Assembly: GCA_965220055.1 (NCBI GenBank) | Contig: CBDCPE010000003.1 | Coordinates: 186,001 to 250,000 of the forward strand | Source: Bin87 sp965220055 | GTDB taxonomy: Bacteria > Chloroflexota > Dehalococcoidia > Lucifugimonadales > UBA3495 | Direction: 5' to 3' | DNA length: 64,000 nucleotides | The notes under the pieces: model-generated | The model's input: the letters and a program-made list of their open reading frames with translations, nothing else | Databases searched by the model: none | Told to the model about the DNA's origin: nothing | Shown: positions 52,142 through 61,514 of the stretch, piece after piece | Numbering within the stretch: the stretch's first letter is position 1 | Layout of the letters: each line of letters starts with the position of its first letter | Made by a program: the position numbers and the translations under genes

Positions 52142-53953
52142 ATGTCCGTTCATCGAATAGATAAACCGTTTCGCACGATTTCACTGCTCCTGTTGTTACT
52201 GGCCCTGCTTGCGGTGTGGGCGTGTGGTCAATCGGCCGCCCCTCCGGAGGAAAGCGCCGCCCCGGCCCCTGCCAGCGTGGAACCCACCGCGGTTCCCGTA
52301 GCCACCGAAGTGCCGGCCATGGCCGAAAGCGAGACAATGCTCCACCTGGCCGTGACCCCGCTGCCCCAGGACACCTTCTATCCCTGGCTCGCCACCAGCA
52401 GCGGGCATCTGGTCTTCCGCCCCATGTGGGAGAACCTGACTACCATCGACCCCAGAACCGGCGTCTCGGAAGTCTATCCTCAACTGGCCCGCGAATGGGA
52501 GGTTAGCCCCGACGCCAGCGAGTACACCTTCCGCTTGCAGGAGGGAGTGCAGGTCCACTTCGGCCACGGCGAGTTCACCGTCAAGGACGTGATCTTCACC
52601 GCCGACCAGCAGATGTCCGACCCCTTGGCCGGTTGCAAGGCCCATCTCAGTCGATTTATGGGGGCCGATTCCATGACCGAGATGATTGAAAACGGCGACA
52701 TGGAGGTCATCGACGACTATACGTTCACAATGAGACTGGCCCAGCCGCAGGTGGACGTGGCCTCCTGGTACTTCAGCATCCTGCAGATCGGCTGCATGGC
52801 CGTCCGCAGCTCGGCCCAGCACGCCGCCGAGGGCGACGCCATGTTCGAGAGCGGCCCCGCCGGCACCGGTGCCTACCAGTTCGTCAATCGCGAGCTCAAG
52901 GAATACGCCGAGTACGAGGCGGTGCCCTACGACCACTGGCGGGTGAACCCTGAGTTCAAGCACATGCGCATTAGCACGACCCCAGAAGACCTGACCCGTC
53001 TGGCCCTGCTCCTTACCGGCGAGGCCAACATGGTGGATGTGCCCAAGGTGCTGCACCAGCAGGCCATCGACCAGGGCATGGAGATAATTGAAAGCCCGCT
53101 GCCCACCGTTGGCCTCTCCATCATCCCCTTCGGTCAGTATTACGTCACCCAGGTGAACTGGAACCCCGAAACCGAACCCTGGAACGCGCCGGGAGAAACC
53201 GGCGTACTGGTTCGCCAGGCCATGAACCGGGCCATCGACCGGGAGCAGATCATCAACGAACTGTTCAAGGGCCGCGGGGAGCCGATGTACAACACCATCT
53301 TCCACGACACCCTGGAGGGTTGGAACCCGCGCTGGGCCGACGAGTTCGATGAGAAATACGGCTACGATCCCGAACTGGCGAAGCAACTGCTGGACCAGGC
53401 CGGCTTCCCCGGCGACAACGGCCAGAACCGTTTCAGCCTGGAGGTCTGGCAAAGTAGCCTGCCCGGATTGCCCGAAACCATCGAGGTTTCCCAGACGGTG
53501 GCCCAGTCCTTTGAGGACATCGGCATCAACGTAAAGCTGGTGGAAGTGGAATTCGCCCGCGCCCTCGACGCCTTCCGCGACCTGCACGACGCCCACTTCA
53601 TCCTTCCCGTGCGCGTGACCCTCCGCCCCATCAACGCCAACACCCGCATCTACTACTACGCCGGCGGAGGCCGATTCAGCGAAACATCGGGCCTGCCCAC
53701 GGGAGGCGCTCTTTACATGGAAGGCCAGTTATATGACGATACCTATGACCGGCTCCTGCAGGAGACCGACCTCGGGGAACGGAACCGGCTGGCACTGGTG
53801 ATGGGCGATGACATCTACGATACCTACCGCAGCATCCCCATCGTCAACATCCGCTCCACCCTGGTAATTGATCCGGACGAAGTGGACGAGTACATTTTCG
53901 GCAGCATCACCGGCGTCTTCGGCCACCTGGAGTACGCCAAAGCCGTGAAGTAA
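52142..53953 (+). CDS. Peptide/nickel-type ABC solute-binding lipoprotein, copy 2
   Basis: 603 residues from ATG 52142. The in-frame ATG at 52136 directly abuts GGAGGT and is too close to it. Lipobox VWAC (Cys about 29), linker AAPPEESAAPAPASVEPTAV, then the same SBP_bac_5 domain as copies 1 and 3. About 255 bp at its 5' end (52186-52440) are identical to copy 3. Part of its middle (around 53237-53355) is identical to copy 1, which points to gene conversion. The ligand is unknown; the family binds peptides, nickel, sugars or other solutes. Confidence 0.9.
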   Translation: MSVHRIDKPFRTISLLLLLLALLAVWACGQSAAPPEESAAPAPASVEPTAVPVATEVPAMAESETMLHLAVTPLPQDTFYPWLATSSGHLVFRPMWENLTTIDPRTGVSEVYPQLAREWEVSPDASEYTFRLQEGVQVHFGHGEFTVKDVIFTADQQMSDPLAGCKAHLSRFMGADSMTEMIENGDMEVIDDYTFTMRLAQPQVDVASWYFSILQIGCMAVRSSAQHAAEGDAMFESGPAGTGAYQFVNRELKEYAEYEAVPYDHWRVNPEFKHMRISTTPEDLTRLALLLTGEANMVDVPKVLHQQAIDQGMEIIESPLPTVGLSIIPFGQYYVTQVNWNPETEPWNAPGETGVLVRQAMNRAIDREQIINELFKGRGEPMYNTIFHDTLEGWNPRWADEFDEKYGYDPELAKQLLDQAGFPGDNGQNRFSLEVWQSSLPGLPETIEVSQTVAQSFEDIGINVKLVEVEFARALDAFRDLHDAHFILPVRVTLRPINANTRIYYYAGGGRFSETSGLPTGGALYMEGQLYDDTYDRLLQETDLGERNRLALVMGDDIYDTYRSIPIVNIRSTLVIDPDEVDEYIFGSITGVFGHLEYAKAVK

Positions 53954-53980
53954 CCAAACGGCAACATTCGCCGATCTATT

Positions 53981-54014
53981 TGGGACGGAATTCGTAATTC
54001 TGTCCCATTTTCTT
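53981..54014 (+). terminator. Rho-independent terminator after copy 2
   Basis: TGGGAC (53981-53986) pairs with GTCCCA (54002-54007), followed by TTTTCTTTG. The inner GGAATTC/GAATTAC part may extend the stem. Confidence 0.65.
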
Positions 54015-54048
54015 TGTGTAATAAATCACAATTGATCAATAGTTTGAA

Positions 54049-54077
54049 TTGACAATCAAAAGGGACTTTGTTACGTT
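54049..54077 (+). promoter_or_regulatory. Sigma70-like promoter of copy 3
   Basis: TTGACA (54049-54054), 17-nt spacer and TACGTT (54072-54077), 61 nt before the start codon. Same layout as for copy 2. Confidence 0.6.
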
Positions 54078-54137
54078 TTGGGCAACAATGGTGAAAGCGC
54101 GGTTCGCGAATAAGCGACGAACGACAGAGGTGTGACG

Positions 54138-55943
54138 ATGTCCGGTCCTCGTAAAGCTAAACCGTTTCGCACGATTCCGCTGCTCCTGTTGTTACTGGCC
54201 CTGCTTGCGGTGTGGGCGTGTGGTCAATCGGCCGCCCCTCCGGAGGAAAGCGCCGCCCCGGCCCCTGCCAGCGTGGAACCCACCGCGGTTCCCGTAGCCA
54301 CCGAAGTGCCGGCCATGGCCGAAAGCGAGACAATGCTCCACCTGGCCGTGACCCCGCTGCCCCAGGACACCTTCTATCCCTGGCTCGCCACCAGCAGCGG
54401 GCATCTGGTCTTCCGCCCCATGTGGGAGAACCTGACCACCATCGACCCCAAAACCGGCGTCTCGGAAGTCTATCCTCAACTGGCCCGCGATTGGGAGGTC
54501 AGCCCCGACGCCAGCGAGTACACCTTCTATCTGCGCGAGGGAGTGCAGGTCCACTTCGGCCACGGCGAGTTCACCGTCAAGGACGTGATCTTCACCGCCG
54601 ACCAGCAGATGTCCGACCCCTTGGCTGGCTGCAAGGCCACCCTCAGTAGGTTCATGGGCACCGATTCCATGACCGAGATGATTGAAAACGGCGACATGGA
54701 GGTCATCGACGACTATACGTTCAAGATGAGTCTCGCCCGCCCGCAGGTGGACGTGGCCTCCTGGTATTTCAACATTCTGCAGATAGGCTGCATGGCGGTG
54801 CGCAGCTCGGCCCAGCATGCTGTTGAGGGCGACGCCATGTTCGAGAGCGGCCCCGCCGGCACCGGTGCCTACCAGTTCGTCAATCGCGAGCTCAAGGAAT
54901 ACACCGAGTACGAGGCGGTGCCCTACGACCACTGGCGCGTGAACCCCGAGTTCAAGCACATGCGCATCACCACAACGCCGGAAGACCTGACCCGCCTGGC
55001 CCTGCTGCTCACCGGCGAGGCCAATATGGTGGACGTGCCCAAGGTCCTTCACCAGCAGGCCCTCGACGAGGGCATGGAGATCCTCGAAAGCCCGCTGCCC
55101 ACCGTCGGCCTGACCATCATCCCCTTCGGTCAGTACTATGTCAGCCAAGTCAACTGGAACCCCGACACCGAACCCTGGACCGCGCCCGGTGAGACCGGCG
55201 TCCTGGTCAGGCAGGCCATGAACCGCTCCATCGACCGCGAGCAGATCATCAACGAACTGTTCAAGGGCCGGGGCGAGCCGATGTACAACACCATTTTCCA
55301 CCAGACCCTCGAGGGTTGGAATACCCGGTGGGAGGAGGAGTTTGACGACAAGTACGGCTACGATCCCGAACTGGCGAAGCAACTGCTGGACCAGGCCGGC
55401 TTCCCGGGCGACAACGGCCAGAACCGTTTCAGCCTGGAGGTCTGGCAAAGTAGCCTGCCCGGACTGCCCGAAACCATCGAGGTGGCACAGACGGTGGCGC
55501 AGTCCTTTGAAGACATCGGCATCGACGTAAAGCTGGTGGAAGTGGAATTCGCCCGCGCCCTCGACGCCTTCCGCGACCGGCACGACGCCCACTTCACCCT
55601 TCCGGTGCGCCAGACCCTCCGGCCCGTCACCGCCAACGCCCGCATCTACTACTACACCGGAGAGATCAATCCGGAAACCGGAATTCCCGGTGGCGGCGTG
55701 GCCTACATGGAAGACCAACTCTATGACGATACCTATCACCGTCTCTTGGAAGAAACCGACCCTGTCGAGCGCGAGCGGCTGGCCCAGGTGATGGGCGATG
55801 ACATCTACGATACCTACCGCACCATCCCCATCGTCAACATCCGCTCCACCCTGGTGGTTGACCCGGATGAAGTGGCCGAGTACATCTTCGGCAGCATCAC
55901 CGGCGTCTTCGGCCACCTGGAGTACGCCAAGTCGGCCAAATAA
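54138..55943 (+). CDS. Peptide/nickel-type ABC solute-binding lipoprotein, copy 3
   Basis: 601 residues from ATG 54138; GAGGT lies 6 nt upstream and an in-frame GTG at 54132 is too close to it. Lipobox VWAC, linker identical to copy 2, then SBP_bac_5 with YTFYLREGVQVHFGHGEFTV, VLVRQAMNRSIDREQIINEL and YDPELAKQLLDQAGFPGDNG. It differs from the others mainly in the last 100 residues, where ligand contacts may lie. It ends with its own strong terminator. Each copy has its own promoter and terminator, so the three can be expressed independently. Confidence 0.9.
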   Translation: MSGPRKAKPFRTIPLLLLLLALLAVWACGQSAAPPEESAAPAPASVEPTAVPVATEVPAMAESETMLHLAVTPLPQDTFYPWLATSSGHLVFRPMWENLTTIDPKTGVSEVYPQLARDWEVSPDASEYTFYLREGVQVHFGHGEFTVKDVIFTADQQMSDPLAGCKATLSRFMGTDSMTEMIENGDMEVIDDYTFKMSLARPQVDVASWYFNILQIGCMAVRSSAQHAVEGDAMFESGPAGTGAYQFVNRELKEYTEYEAVPYDHWRVNPEFKHMRITTTPEDLTRLALLLTGEANMVDVPKVLHQQALDEGMEILESPLPTVGLTIIPFGQYYVSQVNWNPDTEPWTAPGETGVLVRQAMNRSIDREQIINELFKGRGEPMYNTIFHQTLEGWNTRWEEEFDDKYGYDPELAKQLLDQAGFPGDNGQNRFSLEVWQSSLPGLPETIEVAQTVAQSFEDIGIDVKLVEVEFARALDAFRDRHDAHFTLPVRQTLRPVTANARIYYYTGEINPETGIPGGGVAYMEDQLYDDTYHRLLEETDPVERERLAQVMGDDIYDTYRTIPIVNIRSTLVVDPDEVAEYIFGSITGVFGHLEYAKSAK

Positions 55944-55976
55944 TCCAGCAAGAATTAGTCAAGCCTGGAACACACC

Positions 55977-56000
55977 GGGGCGTCGGTCATCCGACGCCCC
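55977..56000 (+). terminator. Strong hairpin terminator after copy 3
   Basis: GGGGCGTCGG-TCAT-CCGACGCCCC: a perfect 10-bp stem with a four-base loop, 33 nt after the stop. Only a weak T-run (ACTCTTTG) follows. A second hairpin (56038-56065, CCCGGTCGG / CCGACCGGG) lies between it and the convergent gene. Confidence 0.7.
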
Positions 56001-56107
56001 ACTCTTTGCTCCGTATTGGTGGTGAATGCTGAACTGACCCGGTCGGGAGGAGGGATCCGACCGGGCCAGTCGCCCGGGAGAGGGCAGGGATCGGGGTGCT
56101 ACCGCCG

Positions 56108-57247
56108 CTAAGGCAGCGCCCCGACTTTTTGCAACAGGGCCTGGGTGCCGGCCAGGTCGGCGAGGTCGGGCAGGGTGATGTCGGGCTGGTCGATTTCTTC
56201 CAGCGGCGTCAGAAGGACCGAAGCACGGACCTCTTCGACCATCGGGTACTCGAAGGTTGAACCGGCAAAGTACTGCTGGGCCACCTTGCTCAGCAGGAAA
56301 CGGATGAAGGCCTCCGCGTTTTCCGGGTTGTCGGCGGATTTCAGTATGCCGACGCCGGACACCAGCACGATGGCCCCCGGACCGGCGGCGCGCAGATGGG
56401 CGTTGCGGGCCGGGAAGTCCTCACCCTCTTCGGCCAGGAAGCGGTAGAGGTAGTAGTGGTTGACCAGGCCGACGTCGATTTCGCCGGCCGCGGCTGCCGC
56501 CACCTGCGGCGTATTCTTAGGGTAGTCTTGGACGTCGTTGTCCAGCATGGCGCGCAGCCATTGCTCGGCGCGTTCTTCGCCCCAGCCCACGCGCAGCGCG
56601 GTCACCATGGCCTGGAAGGAGCCGTTGGTGGGAGCCCAGCCGACCCGCCCCTTCCAGCGCGGCTCGGTGAATCCCCACAGGTCGTCGGGCAGGTCGTCCT
56701 CGGTGAGCGCGTCGGTGCCGTACACGACTACCCGAGCGCGCCCGGTGATCCCCACCCAGCTGCCGTCGACGGAACGCGCCCACTCGGGGGTCATTGCAAT
56801 AATGTCATCCGGTAGCGCGACCATCATGTCGGACACGGCGGCGAGACCGCCGGGATCCTGGGCGTAGAACACGTCGGCGGGCGAGTTTTCGCCTTCTTCC
56901 AGCAGGGTGGCGGCCAACGAGCTGGTGCCGGCGTACTTGACCTGGACATCGATGCCGGTGGCGCCCTTGAACTGCTGGATGATCGGATCTACCAACGACT
57001 CGCTGCGTCCGGAGTAGATGATCAGTTTCCCGGGATCGCCAGTCTCGGAAGTCTCCTGCACCACCCGTGTTACCTCCACCGGGACTTCGCGGGTCACCTC
57101 GACCTCTCGCGTGACTTCCACCGGAGCCGGAGGCGGTTGGGCGGAGGGCGACCCGCCGCAGGCGGTCAGCAGCGGGATCAGGATCAGCGCGGCCGCCAGA
57201 AATAGCCAGGGAAGGATACGCTCGTGTTGTTTCGCCTTTTCGTGCAT
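56108..57247 (-). CDS. Iron-type (FutA/FbpA-like) ABC solute-binding lipoprotein
   Basis: 379 residues from ATG 57245-57247, with GGAGG 8 nt upstream; an open extension to 57319 lacks a ribosome site. Lipobox LTAC (Cys about 31), then a VEVTREVEVTREVPVEVTRV repeat linker. The binding domain matches ferric-iron binding proteins: LIIYSGRSESLVDPIIQQFK, SSLAATLLEEGENSPADVFY, PNGSFQAMVTALRVGWGEE-like helices and NHYYLYRFLAEEG, with the paired Tyr typical of iron ligands. A divergent ATPase gene (57725) is the likely partner. No permease gene lies between or near them. Confidence 0.85.
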   Translation of the reverse strand: MHEKAKQHERILPWLFLAAALILIPLLTACGGSPSAQPPPAPVEVTREVEVTREVPVEVTRVVQETSETGDPGKLIIYSGRSESLVDPIIQQFKGATGIDVQVKYAGTSSLAATLLEEGENSPADVFYAQDPGGLAAVSDMMVALPDDIIAMTPEWARSVDGSWVGITGRARVVVYGTDALTEDDLPDDLWGFTEPRWKGRVGWAPTNGSFQAMVTALRVGWGEERAEQWLRAMLDNDVQDYPKNTPQVAAAAAGEIDVGLVNHYYLYRFLAEEGEDFPARNAHLRAAGPGAIVLVSGVGILKSADNPENAEAFIRFLLSKVAQQYFAGSTFEYPMVEEVRASVLLTPLEEIDQPDITLPDLADLAGTQALLQKVGALP

Positions 57248-57724
57248 TGTGGGTTCCTCCGCAATGGTGTTGAAAGCCGGTAGGTCCGGTGTCCATAACT
57301 GCTCGATATGGAATGTCACAACCGCTATTGTGGCGATACGATATCGCGTGGTTTCGTATGGACGCGGCTATAATTAGTGCATACATACTTGATTGTCAAG
57401 TACTGCATTATCTCCAAAATCAAGTGGCATCGATTGTCCGTTCAAGGTTGCGTTTTCGTCGCCAAACAACGCTACACAGCGGATTGTGCCTCCTGCCTGG
57501 CACGTGACGCGGCCCTTGCGCCGCGAACACCGCGCAGCCGGATCCGGCGATTGCTCCCCGTGGTGGTCGCTTGAAAGGGGAGACATTCCGCGCCTGGAGC
57601 CTGGCCCAACGGAAAACAGTCCACGTGCACCGCGTTTTGAAAGTGTTGACAGCTGGTTTTGCCGCAGATACACTGACGCCAGCGTTCAATCAGCATTCAT
57701 CCCTTGCACGGATACGGACTGAAA
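57248..57724. other. Divergent regulatory region between iron SBP and ATPase genes
   Basis: 477 nt. It contains TATAAT at 57369-57374, the palindrome at 57386-57402 and a small inverted repeat GCGATA-CGA-TATCGC near 57333. No gene was found. The region most likely drives both divergent genes. Confidence 0.5.
57386..57402. promoter_or_regulatory. Palindromic operator candidate
   Basis: TACTTGA-TTG-TCAAGTA, perfect 7-bp arms, about 12 nt from a TATAAT box (57369-57374). The site suits a dimeric repressor. An iron-responsive regulator would fit the genes, but the sequence does not match a consensus I am sure of. Confidence 0.45.
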
Positions 57725-58882
57725 ATGCTTTTCGCCCCATCTAAACACCGTACGCAGGCAGCAGTCAGCGACACGCTTACCGGGCGCACGTCCCTGCGGT
57801 TGTTGGGCTTGTGCAAATCGTTTCGGGATACGCAAGCGGTGGCGAACGTTGACCTTGACGTGGAGCGTGGCGAGATCCTGTGCCTGCTGGGTCCCAGCGG
57901 GTGCGGCAAGACCACGACCCTGCGCATGATTGCCGGGTTTGATGCGCCCGACGCCGGGGCGATTCAGATCGGGGGGCGCACGGTTTACGGGCCGGGCGTG
58001 AACGAGAGCCCGGAGAAACGCCGGGTGGGCATGGTGTTCCAGGAAGGCGCGCTGTTCCCCCACCTGACCGTGGCCCAGAACATCGCTTTCGGACTGGGTC
58101 GGACGCGGCATCGCAAGGAGCAGGTGGCGTCGGCCCTGCGGATGGTGGGCCTGGAAAGGTATGACGGGCGGTATCCGCACCAGCTCTCAGGCGGGCAGCA
58201 GCAGCGCGTGGCGCTGGCCCGGGCGCTGGCCCCGGAGCCGGACCTGATACTGATGGACGAGCCGTTCTCCAGCCTGGACCGCGGCCTCCGGGAGCAGTTG
58301 CGCACCGAGGTGCGCAGCATCCTCCGGGAACGCGGCGCCACCGTCGTCTGTGTGACCCACGACCAGGAAGAGGCCATGCAGCTGGGCGACCGGGTGGTGG
58401 TGATGAACCAGGGCCGCATCGAGCAACTGGGTTCCCCCGAGGCCATATTCCACAAACCTGACAACCGCTTCACCGCCGAGTTCTTCGGCGCCGCCGATTT
58501 CCTGCCCGCCTGGCAAGATGGCGATCACCTGGCCTGCGAGGTGGGGAGCATGCCCTGGCCGCCGTTTTGGCCCTCCCCGTGGCCGGAGCATAAAGTCCTG
58601 CAGGTCATGGTGCGCCCCGACTGCATGGACATCGTCCCCGATCCCGCGGGAGACTGCGTCGTGACGGGCCAGGAGTTCCTGGGCGCTTTCCACATGTACG
58701 TGGTCGCCCTGCCATCCGGAAACCGGGTCCAGGTGATGAAGTCCCACGTGGAGCACGTCGAGCCCGGCTCCCGGGTACGGATCGTCCTCCGGGAAGGCCA
58801 CAAGCTCCTGCCGTTCATCGACGGCCAGGCCTTCTTCGACGCGCCGGCCTACCTGGCGGAGCTGGACGAAGCGCGCGCGTAA
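57725..58882 (+). CDS. Iron-type ABC transporter ATPase (FbpC/FutC-like)
   Basis: 385 residues from ATG 57725 (a TTG at 57704 is also in frame). Walker A LLGPSGCGKTTTLRMIAGFD, signature HQLSGGQQQRVALARALAPE, Walker B LILMDEPFSSLDRGL, switch His VCVTHDQEEAM. The C-terminal 120 residues form a TOBE-like regulatory region (VMVRPDCMDIVPDPAGD; VEPGSRVRIVLREGHKLLPF). This is the length and order of ferric-iron importers of the PotA/FbpC class. It is divergent from the iron-binding lipoprotein; the permease is missing from the window. Confidence 0.85.
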   Translation: MLFAPSKHRTQAAVSDTLTGRTSLRLLGLCKSFRDTQAVANVDLDVERGEILCLLGPSGCGKTTTLRMIAGFDAPDAGAIQIGGRTVYGPGVNESPEKRRVGMVFQEGALFPHLTVAQNIAFGLGRTRHRKEQVASALRMVGLERYDGRYPHQLSGGQQQRVALARALAPEPDLILMDEPFSSLDRGLREQLRTEVRSILRERGATVVCVTHDQEEAMQLGDRVVVMNQGRIEQLGSPEAIFHKPDNRFTAEFFGAADFLPAWQDGDHLACEVGSMPWPPFWPSPWPEHKVLQVMVRPDCMDIVPDPAGDCVVTGQEFLGAFHMYVVALPSGNRVQVMKSHVEHVEPGSRVRIVLREGHKLLPFIDGQAFFDAPAYLAELDEARA

Positions 58883-59139
58883 GGGTCGATTGCACGCGCT
58901 TGGCAAGTACGCCGCCTCAACGGGGCGGCATTTTTATCGCTCCCGGTCCTCTCGGACGTACCGCGCTGAGCATTCGAGGTTGCCGCCCACCCGTTCCGCG
59001 ATGCGCCGGCGGAGTTTGTCGACAGCCTGTAGGTTTTGTGACCGAGCCTGTGCTGGGAGGGTGGTCGGTGCGATCAAAGTTCTTTCGTTCTTCATATGGT
59101 GCCTAGCCTTCCCTTGCCACCAAATTCTGTTGTCTGCGG

Positions 59140-60078
59140 CTAACTCCGATCATCCGGCCAGTGGTTGAACAAGGCATCTGGGTACGGAATTGTTTTTCGG
59201 TGCGGCGGTGCGGCTCCGTATGCAGAAGAAACATCAGTGAGCCCCAAGACAGCCCGAGTCAGGTGCCCCATCAACAATTGGTGAAATCGGTAAAACGCGT
59301 TATCAGGCTCTTTGTTGTTCACTTGGAGGATTAGAGGTTCGTGACGATCTGTCATGAAAGTGGCGTTGAGAGGGCTGCCGCTAGCGATCGAATACCATGC
59401 AGTTCCGTGGTTCAGTACGCACAACATTGTCACCATGTCACGGCGGCCCAGCAGTGCGTTGATTGCTCCGAAGCGACTTGCGATGTCATCGAACGTCAAC
59501 CCATCAAGCAAGCGTGTCGCGAATACCGTGGTATGAAGCGGATTCAGGATCGCCTCATCTTGGTCCAAGAAAGCCAAGTGTTGGTTCTCTGTTATATGCC
59601 CGTAGGGATTGTCTGGGCGATTTAGCCTGGAAACCGTCACCAATTTTTGCATCGCAGCGTCCAGTTCTTTAAATCCCAAGGTCTGCTTGATTTCGGCACA
59701 GGCATATACAGCTTCTATCGGGAAGTGAATCCGACGGGATTGGGCGGTGGCACCCGGTTTAATCACCGGGAACCAGTGATGGTTTCGGATGATCATGTCG
59801 CAGTCGCCGGCTGTGTTGCCAAAGCGGTCATTTACTACACCGGCGTCGACTGAATACCGTTCCGGGAGCAGGTTGGATACTTCTTCGCGTACGATATCCT
59901 CCACGCCCGGTCCCGAGTCAAAGTTTTGGATGTTGAAATTAGCCTCTGCTTGTGCCCGCGCCACGATGCGTGTCTGGGCAACTTGGCAGGTCATCATCTC
60001 GACGTTACGCAGCGTGTCGCGCCTGTCGGGTTGAGGTTGCCATAAGCTAACGTCCGGCAGTCCTTCATTGGGCTTCAT
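59140..60078 (-). CDS. DUF6602-like protein with a possible PD-(D/E)XK nuclease core
   Basis: 312 residues from ATG 60076-60078, with AGGAG 6 nt upstream. GVEDIVREEVSNLLPERYSV, then GNTAGDCDMIIRNHHWFPVI and FPIEAVYACAEIKQTLGFKE give the D...(E)-x-K order of the DUF6602 family, which looks like a restriction-endonuclease fold. The C-terminal half (about 170-300) is alpha/beta and unknown. It is a single gene, AT-richer than its neighbours. Proteins of this type are often in defence islands; the activity is not established. Confidence 0.6.
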   Translation of the reverse strand: MKPNEGLPDVSLWQPQPDRRDTLRNVEMMTCQVAQTRIVARAQAEANFNIQNFDSGPGVEDIVREEVSNLLPERYSVDAGVVNDRFGNTAGDCDMIIRNHHWFPVIKPGATAQSRRIHFPIEAVYACAEIKQTLGFKELDAAMQKLVTVSRLNRPDNPYGHITENQHLAFLDQDEAILNPLHTTVFATRLLDGLTFDDIASRFGAINALLGRRDMVTMLCVLNHGTAWYSIASGSPLNATFMTDRHEPLILQVNNKEPDNAFYRFHQLLMGHLTRAVLGLTDVSSAYGAAPPHRKTIPYPDALFNHWPDDRS

Positions 60079-60179
60079 TTCCGGCTCCTGAGTGACGGGC
60101 GTGCGATTGCAAAGGCCCGTGTCAGTATATCCTGTACCTGGTGGGCGTCCGATTAAGCGCGAGTGGAGAGTGACTAGCT

Positions 60180-60893
60180 GTGTCTGCTAATGCACCAAGA
60201 CCAGTAATCAACCAGATCAAAGCAATTTTCTTCGACGGCGACGACACCCTGTGGGACTTCCGTTCCGCCATGTGGAGTGCCCTGGAGGTGACGCTGGCCG
60301 AGCTTCGCCGCATGGTGGGGAACGAGGCGGCGGAGGCGCTGAGCGTCCAGCGGATGGCGGAGATCCGGGACGCCGTTGCCGACGAGATGGGCGAAGGAAC
60401 GACCTCGGTGGAGACGATCCGCCGCGAGGCATTGGCGCGGACGCTGGCGGAGGTCGGCCACCCGAGCGAGGAGGGCGCCGGCCGGCTGTTCGAGATCTAC
60501 AACGAGGCCAGGTTCGACGCCATCCGGCCTTACCCCGGCATTCCCGACGTGTTGAACAACCTCAAGAGCCGCTACCAGCTCGGCCTGGTGTCCAACGGCA
60601 ACACCTACCCCGAGCGGGTGGGCCTCGGGGGCGTTTTCGACTTCGTGCTCCTGGCGCAGGAGTGCGGCTTCGCCAAGCCTGACCGGCGGATATTCGACCT
60701 TGCCCTGGCTGAGTGCGGCTGCGGTCCGGAGCAGGTCGTTCACGTCGGCGACTCGCTGCAGAGCGACATCCTGGGCGCGAACGGGATGGGCATCCGCAGC
60801 GTCTGGCTGAACCCGTGCGGTGCGCCGAACGATACGGGCATCGCGCCGGACCACGAGATCAGCAACCTGCGGGAGCTGTTGGAAATCCTGTAG
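60180..60893 (+). CDS. HAD-family hydrolase
   Basis: 237 residues from GTG 60180. HAD motif I IFFDGDDTLWDF, motif II LGLVSNGNTYPE, the Lys of motif III in CGFAKPDRRIFDLAL and motif IV VVHVGDSLQSDILGANGMGI are all present, with a helical cap between I and II. It is probably a small-molecule phosphatase; the substrate is unknown. A hairpin terminator follows. Confidence 0.88.
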   Translation: MSANAPRPVINQIKAIFFDGDDTLWDFRSAMWSALEVTLAELRRMVGNEAAEALSVQRMAEIRDAVADEMGEGTTSVETIRREALARTLAEVGHPSEEGAGRLFEIYNEARFDAIRPYPGIPDVLNNLKSRYQLGLVSNGNTYPERVGLGGVFDFVLLAQECGFAKPDRRIFDLALAECGCGPEQVVHVGDSLQSDILGANGMGIRSVWLNPCGAPNDTGIAPDHEISNLRELLEIL

Positions 60894-60916
60894 CAACGCC
60901 GACGTTGAGCATGGAA

Positions 60917-60947
60917 ACGGAAGCCCCTTGCTGGAGGGAGCTCCCGT
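60917..60947. terminator. Hairpin after the HAD gene (repeat copy 1)
   Basis: ACGGAAGC and GCTCCCGT (7 of 8 bp) around CCCTTGCTGGAGGGA-like sequence, followed by GTTTACTG. Nearly the same hairpin recurs at 61442-61472. Confidence 0.6.
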
Positions 60948-61000
60948 GTTTACTGCCATTGGTTTACAGGCCAGGCGTTGGGGCGCCGTTCGTTCAGAGG

Positions 61001-61357
61001 TCAGTTGTCCAAAAGCGGCGCCAGCTTGTCCAGGAATCGGGCCACATCGTCCAACCCTTCGGCGACCGATTGGGCTTCTTTCCAGTCCTCGTAGAAGTTG
61101 GTGTGGAGGCTGTTGGCGACGTCGAAGAGCCGGCGGATGTCCTGGTCGCCGGTTTCGTCGCGCAGACGCCTCACCGCGGTGAACAACTGGCGATGGCCGG
61201 CGTGTTCCCAGCCGCGCTGGTCGGCGACGGCTTTGACCATCTGAGCGGCGGCGCCCCAACCCTTCTCTGACGATTGCCGAACGTCGCCTTTTGCCAGTTC
61301 TTCCCTGGCTTGCTCGAGCAAGCGGCGGCTGGCTGAACGATAGGTGCGTGTTGCCAT
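61001..61357 (-). CDS. PaREP1/HEPN-like small helical protein, paralogue of 1480-1833
   Basis: 118 residues. EEKGWGAAAQMVKAVA-type core: SEKGWGAAAQMVKAVADQRG, FDVANSLHTNFYEDWKEAQS, almost superposable on the 1480-1833 product, including its length and GDVRQ turn. All-helical, function unknown. It stands alone between two copies of the same hairpin (60917 and 61442), as if the gene and its terminators form one small unit. Confidence 0.65.
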   Translation of the reverse strand: MATRTYRSASRRLLEQAREELAKGDVRQSSEKGWGAAAQMVKAVADQRGWEHAGHRQLFTAVRRLRDETGDQDIRRLFDVANSLHTNFYEDWKEAQSVAEGLDDVARFLDKLAPLLDN

Positions 61358-61441
61358 CTGGTCTCGCTGTGCTCCCGGAGGTTGCCAAGTACCCCCACTG
61401 TGATGCTCGGATCATTGTACCTGAGACTGCCGTCAGCAAAC

Positions 61442-61472
61442 ACGGGAGCCCCCTGTTGGAGGGAGCTCCCGT
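61442..61472. terminator. Hairpin, repeat copy 2
   Basis: ACGGGAGC and GCTCCCGT (8 bp perfect) around CCCCTGTTGGAGGGA, next to GTTTGCGG. It lies 43 nt past the stop of the large secreted protein gene (minus strand) and may end that transcript. Confidence 0.6.
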
Positions 61473-61514
61473 TTGCGGTTCGGTCGGTTGGCCGGACTGG
61501 GATTTGCTGACCCG

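Noticed and set aside
52196..55916. Long open frames on the minus strand opposite the binding-protein genes (up to 574 codons)
   Set aside because: They are mirror frames of GC-rich coding DNA, rich in G, H and V, without ribosome sites or family motifs; the plus-strand genes are clear.
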